Of a stretch of 64,000 bases of DNA, positions 11,865 through 23,300 are shown in pieces. The stretch is taken from assembly GCF_029227915.1 (NCBI RefSeq), contig NC_079876.1, forward strand, positions 25,136,328 to 25,200,327. The letters are read 5' to 3'. The stretch's first letter is position 1. Each line of letters begins with the position of its first letter. The DNA is from Hydractinia symbiolongicarpus (taxonomy: Eukaryota; Cnidaria; Hydrozoa; Anthoathecata; Hydractiniidae). The notes beneath the pieces were generated by a model that saw only the letters and a program-made list of their open reading frames with translations, did no database searches and had not been told where the DNA came from. Position numbers and translations under genes: made by a program.

Positions 11865-12975
11865 TTAACATGTAGACAAGGCTGTAATTTCAATGCAGAG
11901 AATGCTTTTAATAATATGTAAGCGAGGCTATCAATAACACACAGACGAAGCTGTCAAAAACATGCAGATAGGGCTGTCAATAACACACAGATGAGGCTGT
12001 CAATAACACACAGATGAGACTGTCAATAACATACAGATGAGGCTATCAATAAAATACAGATGAAACTGTCAGTAACATACAGATGATGCTGTCAATAGCA
12101 TACAGATGAGGCTGTCAATAACATACAGATGAGACTGTCAATAACATACAGATGAGGCTATCAATAAAATACAGATGAAACTGTCAGTAACATACAGATG
12201 ATGCTGTCAATAGCATACAGATGAGGCTGTCAATAACATACAGATGTGGTTATCAATAACATACAGATGAGGTTATCAATAACATACAGATGAGACCGTC
12301 AGTAACATACAGGTGAGGCTGTCAATAACATACAGATGAGGCTATCAATAAAATACAGATAAAACTGTCAGTAACATACAGATGATGCTGTCAATAGCAT
12401 ACAGAAGAGGCTGTCAATAACATACAGATGAGGCTGTCAATAACATACAGATGAGGTTATCAATAACATACAGATGAGACCGTCAGTAACATACAGGTGA
12501 GACTGTCAATAACATACAGATGAGGCTGTCAATAACATACAGATGAGGTTATCAATAACATACAGATGAGACCGTCAGTAGCATACAGGTGAGGCTGTCA
12601 ATAACATACAGATAAGGCTGTCAATATCATACAGATGAGGTTATCAATAACATACAGATGAGGCTGTCAGTGACATACAGGTGAGGCTGTCAATAACATA
12701 CAGATAAGGCTGTCAATATCATGCAGATGAGACTGTCAGAAGCATATAGATGAAACTGTCAATAACATACAGATGAGGTGTCACTAACATACAGATGAGG
12801 CTGTAAATAACATACAGATGAGGTTATCAATAACATACAAATGAGATTGTCAGTAACATACAGATGAGGCTGTCAATAACATACAGATAAGGCTGTCAAT
12901 AACATACAAATGAGGCTATCCATAACTTGCAGATGAAGCTGTCAATAACATACAGATGAAGCTATCAATGACATT
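11865..12975. repeat. 23-bp satellite with higher-order structure
   Basis: Roughly 46 tandem copies of the 23-bp unit AATAACATACAGATGAGGCT+GTC. Variant units recur in the same order (for example the ATAAAATACAGATGAAACTG, ATGATGCTGTC, ATAGCATACAG series at about 12041, 12151 and 12336). A block of several units has therefore itself been duplicated. Confidence 0.95.
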
Positions 12976-14530
12976 AAGAGGCTGTTACTTTCATTACGTG
13001 GGAAGCTTTAAAAAAATGAAATATATGAATGATCACACATTTCCATCACCGCTATGTTTCCATATTGAAATTTTAAAATTTCTGACATACACACACAAAG
13101 CATCAACAAGAACTTTGCAAAAAAAAGCAAAACACCAACTTCGTCTCCAAGGGTTGTTACGTTTATAATTGAACGAATCCGTGTATTGTTTCAGCGTTTG
13201 TTCTATTACAGAAAAACCTAACAACCCTGGGAACGCAAACTACTCATTGTGGATACATCTGTTCACGTTGCAAGAAAAAAGGGGAAATGACTTAATTTGT
13301 CACTTTCTGTCAGGAAGTTGAAATGACCGGAAGCGTGGCTTGTAAATTAACTTTTCAGACGAATAATTACCTTATTAAGGGGAAAAAATAATTGAATTAA
13401 TTCCTGGCAATTTTTTTTGTGTAAGCGTGGTAGATAAGAAAAACAAAACCAATGTGTAATCGTTTATCCATGGGTTGCAAGTAAAAGTCTATATTTCTTC
13501 TTTACTGTTTTATTATAATGAGGGTTTTATCAGATGAAGATATTGATGACGAATTCATAAGTTCTCTGAAACAGACGAGTTTTTATGCAAAAAGGATACA
13601 CAGTTTACGGATTACATCTGTATATCCACTATCTATATAACGTATGAAGTTTTTTAATCTTCTTGTGATCCATTGACAGCAACAAAGGTTGGACACGAAA
13701 AGAAATTTATGTGTTATAAGCTTCGCGTAGATTTATTATGCTTGTAAAATTTGTTTAAAAATATCCATTAAATGGAGACCACTTTTTTCTTTCTTATTTA
13801 ATTTTTATGTTCTGGGCTTCAAAGAAATAATAGCATATCTCAATTGCTTTATCACACGAAAAACCACTTTTAAGTCGTTTATACTTTTCATGAGCAAATA
13901 CGTTTCCTTTATTATGCATATTTGAACAATAATGAGGTCATCTCTTCAAACAACGTAATGATATAACGAACGTTTTATGTTTGAAAATGATTCACAAGGA
14001 TTAGCCAGACCGCTCCTTCACAGATAGACGTTAACAGAATTACATAAATTTGTTTTTTAAAAAGATATTCATTTGAAATGATGGATTTATATACGATGTG
14101 AATTCGTTGCAGTTTTAATGTTGTTAAAAGAATGTTCGCATTTATGGTGGAGTTTATATATAATATTAGAAAATGTTACATCTTAATGGTGAAGTCTTTT
14201 TGAAATGTTTTTATTTTTCGTCAGATTAATATTTTATAGTAATTATGTTAACAGTTTGGGAATTATCAAAAAATCCGTGTAATTCGAGTAATTCGGGTTA
14301 AAATGTTTTTATTTTCAATAAGTTAGAATTGGTGCGAATAATTTGTCCCCGGTGGAAATTTTATAGTATTCATTAAATAAACTTTATATACTAGTTGCAA
14401 ACACTCTCCTACGTTGTGATTCAAGTTGAAAACAAATGTGTTTTCGTGCTTTGGAAAGCTAGCTACAGTCTTTACCTTTGTAGGAAATCGTGACGTTTTC
14501 ATAAGGGTGAAAATATGATTGTTCTGTCTT
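12976..14530. other. Intergenic or intronic, no firm gene
   Basis: A 39-codon open frame starting at 13518 (MRVLSDEDIDDEFISSLKQT...) looks slightly protein-like but has no splice or family support. Nothing else stands out. If the 11.3-kb exon belongs to the adhesion GPCR, this stretch is intron. Confidence 0.5.
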
Positions 14531-14536
14531 GTTCAG

Positions 14537-14584
14537 AGAATACAGAGGCTTCTGTAGCACTCACTTTGAGTAATTTACACGGAG
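14537..14584 (+). CDS. Candidate second exon of the alternative adhesion GPCR N-terminus
   Basis: A 48-nt stretch between a GTTCAG acceptor and a G|GTAATG donor, open in the frame that takes one base from the 11.3-kb exon and passes one base on. It would encode ENTEASVALTLSNLHG and join the exon at 17930 without a frame break. It is short and without homology I recognise, so the support is the matching 1-1 phase and the position only. Confidence 0.35.
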
Positions 14585-17198
14585 GTAATGAATCCTCTTC
14601 GAAGGAGTTTATCTCGCTTAAAAGTCTCTTTTATGGTTGAATTGATTTGAAAGTCATGTTGTTGAACAAGAAGGCTTAAATTGAAGTATGTTGAAAATTA
14701 CCAACTTTGTATTGGAGATTTATGGATGGAGATTTATGGAAGTTTGTTTGTTTATTTGTTTTTTTTCGTTGAATGCGACAGTCAGGAACAAGACACTGCA
14801 CTCAAAGAGAAATATAAATCTTCGAGGATGATATCTTGACAAGTCCGTTACTGTCTGCTGACCGTGGCAATCAAAATGTCAATATGTCACTTTCCATCGG
14901 AAGTTTAACAAAAATAAGTTATCACTACCACGTGCGCTTTCTTCAAAACCTTTTGTTATTGAACAAAATAAGGGATGCACACAGGTGATTAGAAAAAACC
15001 GCAAAAGCAAAACGTTGTTTCGTGATCGGAAATTTCGTATGCGATTGTATAGTTATGTCTGGAGAGAGCACGTTCATACCCAACTTTAAGATGGTAGAAT
15101 AAGTTTGACAGCATGTTTTGGAAAATGCAGAAGATTTTATGATTTTATGAGTTATCCATCAGGTTAAATATTTAATATATTTTCAGCTTTCTACTGATGG
15201 TGCCAATCCGAAATTTGAAAATAATATATCTAATATATATTTTTGCAATCGTAGCTAACAATCCTTCAGTAATTCTATGAATTATTCTAATAATATTAAA
15301 GCTTGCCTCCTGAGAAAAAAACAAGTTGATTTTATATGACGAAAGCTTGGAATGGTGTCTAGAAATATCTTGGTGTGTCTTATACCGATTTTTTTCTGAG
15401 ATGAAGCTTGTTGCAGGTTTTTAGTTGAAAGTTGCAATTTCCAGCTGAATTGGAAACGTTAGATTAAAAAAGACCGCATTATCACAAACTCAGCTAATAT
15501 GATCAAAATGCAGTTAAGATAAACAAAGAAACACTTAAAATAAATAAATAAACACGAATAAACAAACAAACAAAAAATACAAGCTTGTGAGTGAAGGTAT
15601 ACTAAACTTCATGTTTTCATGGATTAATTCGTTGGATTACATGCACTGAGTATACAAACACGCGTGTCATCCAGGCTAATCTGATTTTTACTAAAACACT
15701 ACATACATTACGATGTACACAAAATTTAATGTTTTGTTTACATTAGAAAAACGCTTTTAAGGCTTTGTTTACATTGTGAAATAGTTTGACGCTTTGTTTA
15801 CACGGGAAACATCGTGCTGTTATATAAACACGTCTTGTCAAACCTAACTGGGAAGTAAGGCATATGTTAATCCGGGTAATCCGAACTGGGTATGAATGAA
15901 AAGTCACAGGCTTTGGAAAGGTGAGATAGAAGAGTTACATGCAAAGTGTACAACCTTTTCTCCAACCACAATTTATTGTAACTTTGGTGTTGATATTTAA
16001 TAAGGGGATATTTGACCAATCGATATACAAGCATACATTGTGACACAGTGAAGGAGGGCACTTTTTATGAGCCTTGTCAGGTTTATATTTTTAATGCGGT
16101 ATTAGGTTGCTATAGCGACAACCAATTCTTGGATTTCATCCAGTGTTTGCGTGCTAGAAAAAGTTGAGTGGCAATCATCGTAACGTTTTATGGTTTTGGC
16201 TAATTGTTGACTGTAAATGTAAGAGGACTGGGTACAACGACATAAGGGGTTGGGCTCCAGTACGAGTGCAAACGAAAGCTAGGAACGAAGTTATACGAGT
16301 TAGTTTTATCAGTACGAGGTTAAAATAATTAGTCCTTCTTTTGTGGCGGAAAATAACAGGGAAATTAAATCGCAAGCAAAGGCGATAAAAATATATCGCA
16401 TTTGCTACTTAGTGTTATTATAGAGAAATTAGCAATAGGCGCTTTTCTTTGACAAAAACAAAACATAAGAACATAAGTCTTTGATAGGTTTAGAACAAGT
16501 TAAAAATGAACAATGTTAAAAACAAGGAACTCTTTACGTAGTCACTCATTTTTTAATTTTTTTGTAGAGCTTTGCAGAGCACGTTAGTTTTAAAAACACT
16601 TGTCTAACAATGTTTATATTCATCGATTTTACCCAATTAGATTCATGCTTTAGTAATTTCTATCCAATCATGTCGCACCATAATGTTGAAGCCTTTTTTA
16701 CAGCAGTAAGATCTTTTGATTTTCAAAGAAATTATTTCTGATTAAAATAAAACGTTTCCACCTTATTCGTACAATGTGTGTGTTTACCCTCAGTGACGTC
16801 AAAGTCATTACCAACACAAATATTGTTTGTTTAATTCATATACCTGTCAAATATTCAAGTTCAAGCACTATTTTTTACAAACGCGAAGGGAAGTAAATTT
16901 ATCATAACTGTGACAGTGCATTCTAACAACGAATGTTTGTTCTCGTATTACGAAATAAGTCTGAATATTGGCAAGGGAATTAAGAAGCTTTGGTTTGTTT
17001 ATAAAAATGGCAGCTTTGAAGTTATTGAAAGCTAGGCTGTCGCGGTTACAGTTCTTATCCGTTTAGGTAAATAAAATTAACCAAGTTAAAATGAGATTTC
17101 CAGCCTGTAGCTAAAACTTTTTTGGTGAAGAAAGAAATGTTTTGATTTTAGTTTAAAGTAAATTAGATGTAAAAAAGAAAGGGAAAAAAGCAAATACG
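14585..17198. other. Intergenic or intronic, no supported feature
   Basis: AT-rich, with short low-complexity open frames only. It presumably contains the promoter of the 17199 first exon, but no defined element is visible. Confidence 0.5.
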
Positions 17199-17301
17199 AT
17201 GATATTGACGAAAGAGCAGTCCAAAGTTGCGTGTTTTATGATTTTATTTTTGAAACTTGTTCAAACAGAAGTGAACAAAAACAAGACGAACCCCATTGAA
17301 G
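17199..17301 (+). other. Adhesion GPCR exon 1: signal peptide
   Basis: The ATG opens [20 protein letters not shown], then VQTEV and a charged Asn/Lys-rich stretch; the exon ends GAAG|GTATGT in phase 1. The hydrophobic [10 protein letters not shown] core after a basic start is a plausible signal peptide. Upstream bases show no acceptor, so this is probably a transcription-start exon. Confidence 0.7.
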
Positions 17302-20300
17302 GTATGTGTGTCTTTATTTTTCTTCCGTGCTGCGATTCTTAACAACTTACTACAGCATTGCAAAAAAAAAAAATAAAATAAAAAAAATAAGACTGAATTT
17401 CTTCGTGTCATTGAAGGGAAATTTAAAGTAATCTATTTTTCGGCTGTAGGGTGACTTTACAAAAAGTAGAAACTATCGCTACGGCAAAATAATGCGCACT
17501 TCTAAAATCAAATTTCATTTTTTGAACTTTTTGTCATTAACTCATGCTGTATCTGCAATTTTTCACTTTTTAAAGCCTTGTTCTTCCAACCTTATTCTTC
17601 CAACCTTGTTCTTCCAACCTTGTTTTTCCAACCACTGTTTCATACAAACTTCTTTTGGTGAATTAAACATGATCAGAAGAAAACTCTATTGATTTCTCAT
17701 GACTTGTTGTTCACCTGTTAACTCTGTTCTTATGGTTGATTTTTACGCTATCACTAAGAGGCATCTTGTCTTATTTTCTCCTATCTTGTCTAACCTTGTC
17801 TTAAATACGACTTCGTTTGAATAGGGGAAATTCGTATATAACAACAATAGAAACAACAACAACAACAACAACAACATTTTTTATCATTTCATCTGTTCCA
17901 TCACAAATTAAATTATTTATTATTTTTAGAATATCTCAATCCAGAATTTTATTGGCCGTTAGATTATTCGACATGGATACGAGAGATCATCACCGGTAAG
18001 ACGGCTGTCGTGACTGAAAATAGCGACATCGGTATTAAGGGCGAAAAACCTGGTTTTTTACAGTTTCCAGTACAACTGGCTTCAGCACAACTTGGTACGT
18101 TTTCTTCAAATTGTCTTGTTAATATTGGAGATTGCGATTCCGGTCTAACAATTGGATTATGGGTTAAAATGGAAAATATGAGCACATCAGGTAGTAATGA
18201 TTTTAAGTTATTCTGGACAAAACGGGATAGCAGTGGCGAAGATGATACAGATGAGCCGTATATGCAAATTCGATATTCCGTGGGCACAGGTAAGAAAATG
18301 TATTTTTGAAATTCATTGTAGGTCTATCTCCATGTTTCAGTATTTATTGTTTTTGTGTGCCAATTTTTGCCTATGTTTTCTTTTAAGTTCGCTAATTTTA
18401 CATTAAATAACTATTTTATGCAATAAGACCTCTCTCTACAGCTAGCATTAACTTATTGTTGAAACCTTTCGAATTGTGAAAACCACAAGTCCAAATTCTT
18501 ATTTGGCCTGAACTCTCACAGCGCAACTTCTGTTAAGGTGGACACTGAATAAAAGTGAACATTCTTCTGGTCCCTCGTAGATATTTTGGATTAAATAAAC
18601 CTCCGTAAAAAAGACCATTAACTCAACCTCGTTTGCAGGGCTTTTTTTATTTCTTCTCGCCGTTTGTTGGAAAGGGAAAAAGAGTCCTGGGACGAGATTG
18701 GACATTTATAAACGTTTTTATTGATGCGCCCCTTTTTCAGACAATTTCTACAACAAACATTTCTTTTATCCAATGAATAGTACAACGAATACAAAGAGAA
18801 AGGCTCTGAAGTGCTTACAAAAGACAAACAGAACTGTTCAAAACGGCTGCGCGCAGCGTTATTTCGTGTCCCCCGCAGAGTAAATAATTTTGCTGATCCG
18901 CAAACGACTAGTCTAGCGAACATATGGGGAAATTTTTTGTGAAATATTTGAAATATTTTTGTGTTCTCCTTAGATACCTTATTGAATAACAAAAACCTCT
19001 TGCAACTTCCACATTTCAGTACGTTTGTAAACATAATGTTGTTTTTTAATTCAAATACAGAAACACAGAAAATTTTTTAATACATATTGCAAAAAAAAAG
19101 CGAAAAAAGGATAAGAGATGTGAAAACAAGTTAATACCTAAGCTTGTCCTCGTTGACCTTATTTTGCTCTCGCTGGCCCTATTTTGAATCGCGAATGAGT
19201 GTATTAAGCGTAGAAAATCTGATGTGAATTTAATTTGAGGATTGACCGAAATTGGCATGCATTGAACTAATTTTGCGAGTAATAAAGAGTGTTGTTGTTG
19301 TCGAAAATCGAGTGATATTCAATAAAAAGAAGATCCCCAAAGCTCATCGATAATTTTGTGTAAGCATGGCGCTCAAAATCGACTTGATCAAAGTTGTTTC
19401 CGATTATATAGAAATTGATGAATTATAATTTTTATTTGGGACTAGTTTAATTTGACTAATGGTCATATATTAAATATTTGGTATAGATTTAATTTGTTTT
19501 TGACAAAATTTGTCTGCTTAAGTACAAAAAACTCTTGAATATCGACGTGTGCTTCGAACGCCCTTCAAACTTCCGGGGTTTAAGTGACAGCTTTTCCATG
19601 GTCAACAAAGATTAATCAGTTAGAGAAATCTAGGCCGGAATGGTGGATGGCTGAGGGGTCTAAGGCGTCAGCCCTAGAAAAGCTGTCACTTAAAACCAGC
19701 AAGTTTGAAGTGCGTGGGCTCGAATCCTACTCTGTCCACAAATCTAAAAAGCATTTCGGAAGAACCAGACGTTGATATTCAACAGAAAATCCACGGTGTA
19801 TTGTTGTTATTTTTAAATTTTGGTATGTTCAGGCTTTCTTTCTCTCTAGGTGGCAATTTAACCCTGAAAGTGATCATGCGTCACGACAAAATCGAGAGTA
19901 GTATAGCGCCAATCAAAGCTGACAAATGGTATCACGTGATTCTTCAATATAGCAAAACAACAAACATGGTGGTATATTTAAACGCGAAAAAGTTGGACAC
20001 AGTAGTGACTCCAGGTAAGACGCAATCAAAACACAAGAATATCGTACTTATGTTGGGCAAAGATGCACAAAAAGATGGAGGGAAGATTATACGACACTCA
20101 AATATTGCTAGCGTTGACAATTTGGCGATATGGGAGAAGTTGTTAACACTGAAAGATATCAGGAAGATTTATTTCGTCGAGTTTGGTAAGTGTGTCTGGC
20201 ACTGTCTCGACGTATACTGCCATGTAAGCTTACAAAACTCGCTAATTTCAGTCCTTCTATTCTAAAGCGGTACAGCGATACAAACGTTTAAGTAAATGGC

Positions 20301-23300
20301 CCTGGCAACAAGGTTGTAACGCCTGCATTGTGATAAATTAAGGTTGATTAGTTTTAAAATCGCGTATGACCAACTTAGAACGTTAACCGTCGTAACAAAC
20401 TTCGGCAAAAACACTTTATGCAATCTTTATATATTATAATTTTGCTAGTTAAAGCCTCTAACGGATTCAAGTTGTTTGACTTTCTATCTTACCAGGCTTT
20501 GAATGTTAAAAGTTGAACTTTTGTGCTAAGTATTATTAACCTTATTATTAACACAGAAGACCACAGAAGACGAAAAATTAACTTTTTCGTCTCTTGCTAG
20601 AGAATGTTATTGTCAATTTTTACACGGTGTCCACCTGGCCTTTGGGTATTCAAAACGAGTAATTTTGCAGCCAACTGATTGTAGAGCATTAGCCGTTTGA
20701 CGCTTTTGTCCATATTTAAAAATGACAAATGAAACGGTGGCCCCAAATCTCATAATTCCAATCACAAACGAAGTTACAAAAATAAAATTTCCCGCAGCAA
20801 AGATATTCGTCACAAACAAGAATTGTCACTCTAATATCAAGACACAAATCTTTACGCCAAATTCCAACCTCGTCTCCAGGGGGCTGTTGCCGTTATGTAA
20901 CCGCGAGTGGCTTTGACATCAGGCCACAAACACGAGGATTGGCAAATTAACGCTGTAAATAGCTACAGCACAATGTTTTCTGAACTAGCATAGGAAGCGA
21001 GCTTTTTTTGGACTACAGTGCACGGCATAGACACTTGCCAGTCGGCATTGACCAACCGCCGCTTAAATGGGTTTAGTGTCACCATGGATGGGAAGCTTGG
21101 TCTCATTGCTGTTGTTGTTGCCCCCAGAGCTCTTTGAGATAAACCTTTACTCAAATGACCCGCATTGAGAAAATCAATACCGTTACAAATTACAGAAGCG
21201 ATTTCCAAGAATCGCAAAACACGTGTTGTGATTGATTTTGTCAGTCGGTGACGATGTAACGACGAAGAGCAAGTTAATATTTTGTTAAAGTTGAAAGGCT
21301 ACCTAGGTTCACTATTTTGGTTCAGGTAAAATAAAATTTTCACGCAACTCCCCCTGCAAATCCCCTTATAAAAGTTTCCAGCCAGCGAAGATTGATAGCT
21401 ATATGTACATTATTATGCATGGCTCTGAGTATCGAGGGATTTACCCTGTCTGTCTATTATTTCCATGAGAAGTAATGGCTTATTATAGGCATGCCTGGAG
21501 TTTTTAATGCTAATTTTGAGCTACACAGATACAATTAAGGTATGTCCTTTACCAGACAACTCCCAGTAACATTCAAGGCCCACACCAGTGCCATTTCCCC
21601 CATTGAATCAAACCCTTGTCTTTATAATCACCAAGCTATTACGGCGTCATAAAAGCTACATTATTGGGTGAGCCTCAGGGACTACAAAGGCAGTTCTAGA
21701 GTGTTTCCTTTCATTTGTCTAAAGAAACAATGAAAATAGACAATAGGGGGGATCAAAACCACAAACTATTGGGGACATATATGACAAAGGCTCTACTAAC
21801 GGAAATGCCCTCCTTACCTAAGCACCAATTTGATGTGTCACGTAAAGAAAACTATGCCTAAACTAATTTTCGCAACTTACAACATGTGCAGTTAATTAAC
21901 TCTAAAGGTATAAATGACAAAAGCAAGCAGAGATTAGCTGTTTCTGTTGGAGATTCAACTCATGATTTGCAAAAGGAAAGGTTGAATAAATAACCCTGAA
22001 TGTGGACTTTTATATTGAAGTTTTAGTTTTAAAGATTGCACATGGTAAGTTTAAATAGCTATTGTTCTGATGACGTCCTTTGTGTAAAGTAAACTTTTTG
22101 ATGAATTTACAGAAAAATTGTAATAAAACTTAAAAAATGTAAAAGAAGATTGCAAATATTAAGTTTGCCAGGAGGTACATTCGCAAATATTACTCTGCAT
22201 TCCTTTTCTCCATAATAATTTTTTTCTAAATTGCAGTTATTAGAAATACTGGGGCTTAGCTAAGCAAAAGCTAGGTGTATGTTGAAGTTGTTCCTGAATT
22301 TAAATTGAGCTATTTTCATGCTCAGTCACATTTTTACCCTCAGAAAAACAATTTTGAATTTGTTAAAACCATTCAGGCAAAACATTTATGAGAGTTAACA
22401 TTCATCTTTTTTTAAAATTCAATGAAGAGATGCAAGTGAAAAAAATAAAATAATGTTTTCTTTAGGTGCGATAAGCATTCCTCCCCGTTGTAGGAACCAA
22501 TATTCACAATTTGAAGTAAAGTGGTATAAGGCTGATGACTATTATAAACATATCACATTGTACAAACTTTATTGGTGGACTGGAAATATTTCGCAAAAAG
22601 ATGCAAACAAAATTGTGTTTCCACCATCACTGGCCACTCGTAGTCGCCAGAAGGAAGTCAAAAGCAGGCTTTTTTTTTTCGGTAAGTCATTTCAAATTTT
22701 ATACTAACAAAATACCAATACCATATTTTTCAAAAAAGTGTCTTATGTAAATGTTATTTAAGCTTGGAGTAACAACTTCCCCTTTTAAATCACTTTTTCA
22801 ACATCTTAATGGCTTTGCAGTTTCACATCAAAAAATGGAAATTGAGTAATAAAGCTGTTGCATTAATCTGCAAAGCTAGCTGTTCTTTAGTAGAAAAGTG
22901 AATTCTAAAGTCTAGCTTTGTGTTATTATTTTTTTAGAACGTAACAGAGATTACAAGATTGTAATTGAGGCTGACACTGAAAGTGGCATTCCCCTAAAAA
23001 GTGAAATTATATGTGATAGCAAAAATGTGGCAGGAGGTAGACTCTTATTTTTGTTTACATTTAAGATGGTAACCTTAGATCTCAATTTGTATGTGTCCTG
23101 GAGCTGGTTAATTATTTATTAAAAAACCATTTGTAAAGTGTGTTAGTTAAAGATTATCAATATATTTGTTTTCAAGTTATGTGCACTGCAATTCCTCATG
23201 TTCCCTTAAAATTAGGGTATTGGTATTATTTTTTATGCACTAAGTGTAAAAATTACAGAACTGTTTTTTTATTTTTAGTCACATAGACACACCATTTCCT

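Larger units (their letters stand above)
17930..20185 (+). other. Adhesion GPCR exons 2-3: ConA/LamG-like domain
   Basis: Exons 17930-18289 and 19850-20185, both phase 1 at each end. The first carries [10 protein letters not shown], a Gly-Phe-Leu-Gln-Phe-Pro strand, [20 protein letters not shown] and an acidic loop. The second has [31 protein letters not shown] and [19 protein letters not shown]. The pattern ([31 protein letters not shown]) is that of laminin-G/pentraxin jelly-roll domains found at the N-terminus of several adhesion GPCRs. An apparent GTAAGA just after 17995 is read through, since the frame stays open. Confidence 0.85.

Noticed and set aside
13518-13640. 39-codon frame MRVLSDEDIDDEFISSLKQT...
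   Set aside because: Acidic start looks real, but there is no donor, acceptor or homologue to support it.
17964-18287. Minus-strand 107-codon frame
   Set aside because: Shadow of the LamG exon on the plus strand, which has domain motifs and splice sites.
19641-19738. Functional tRNA-Ser(AGA) gene
   Set aside because: Acceptor and anticodon stems have mismatches, the variable region is too long, and it sits within a foldback repeat.
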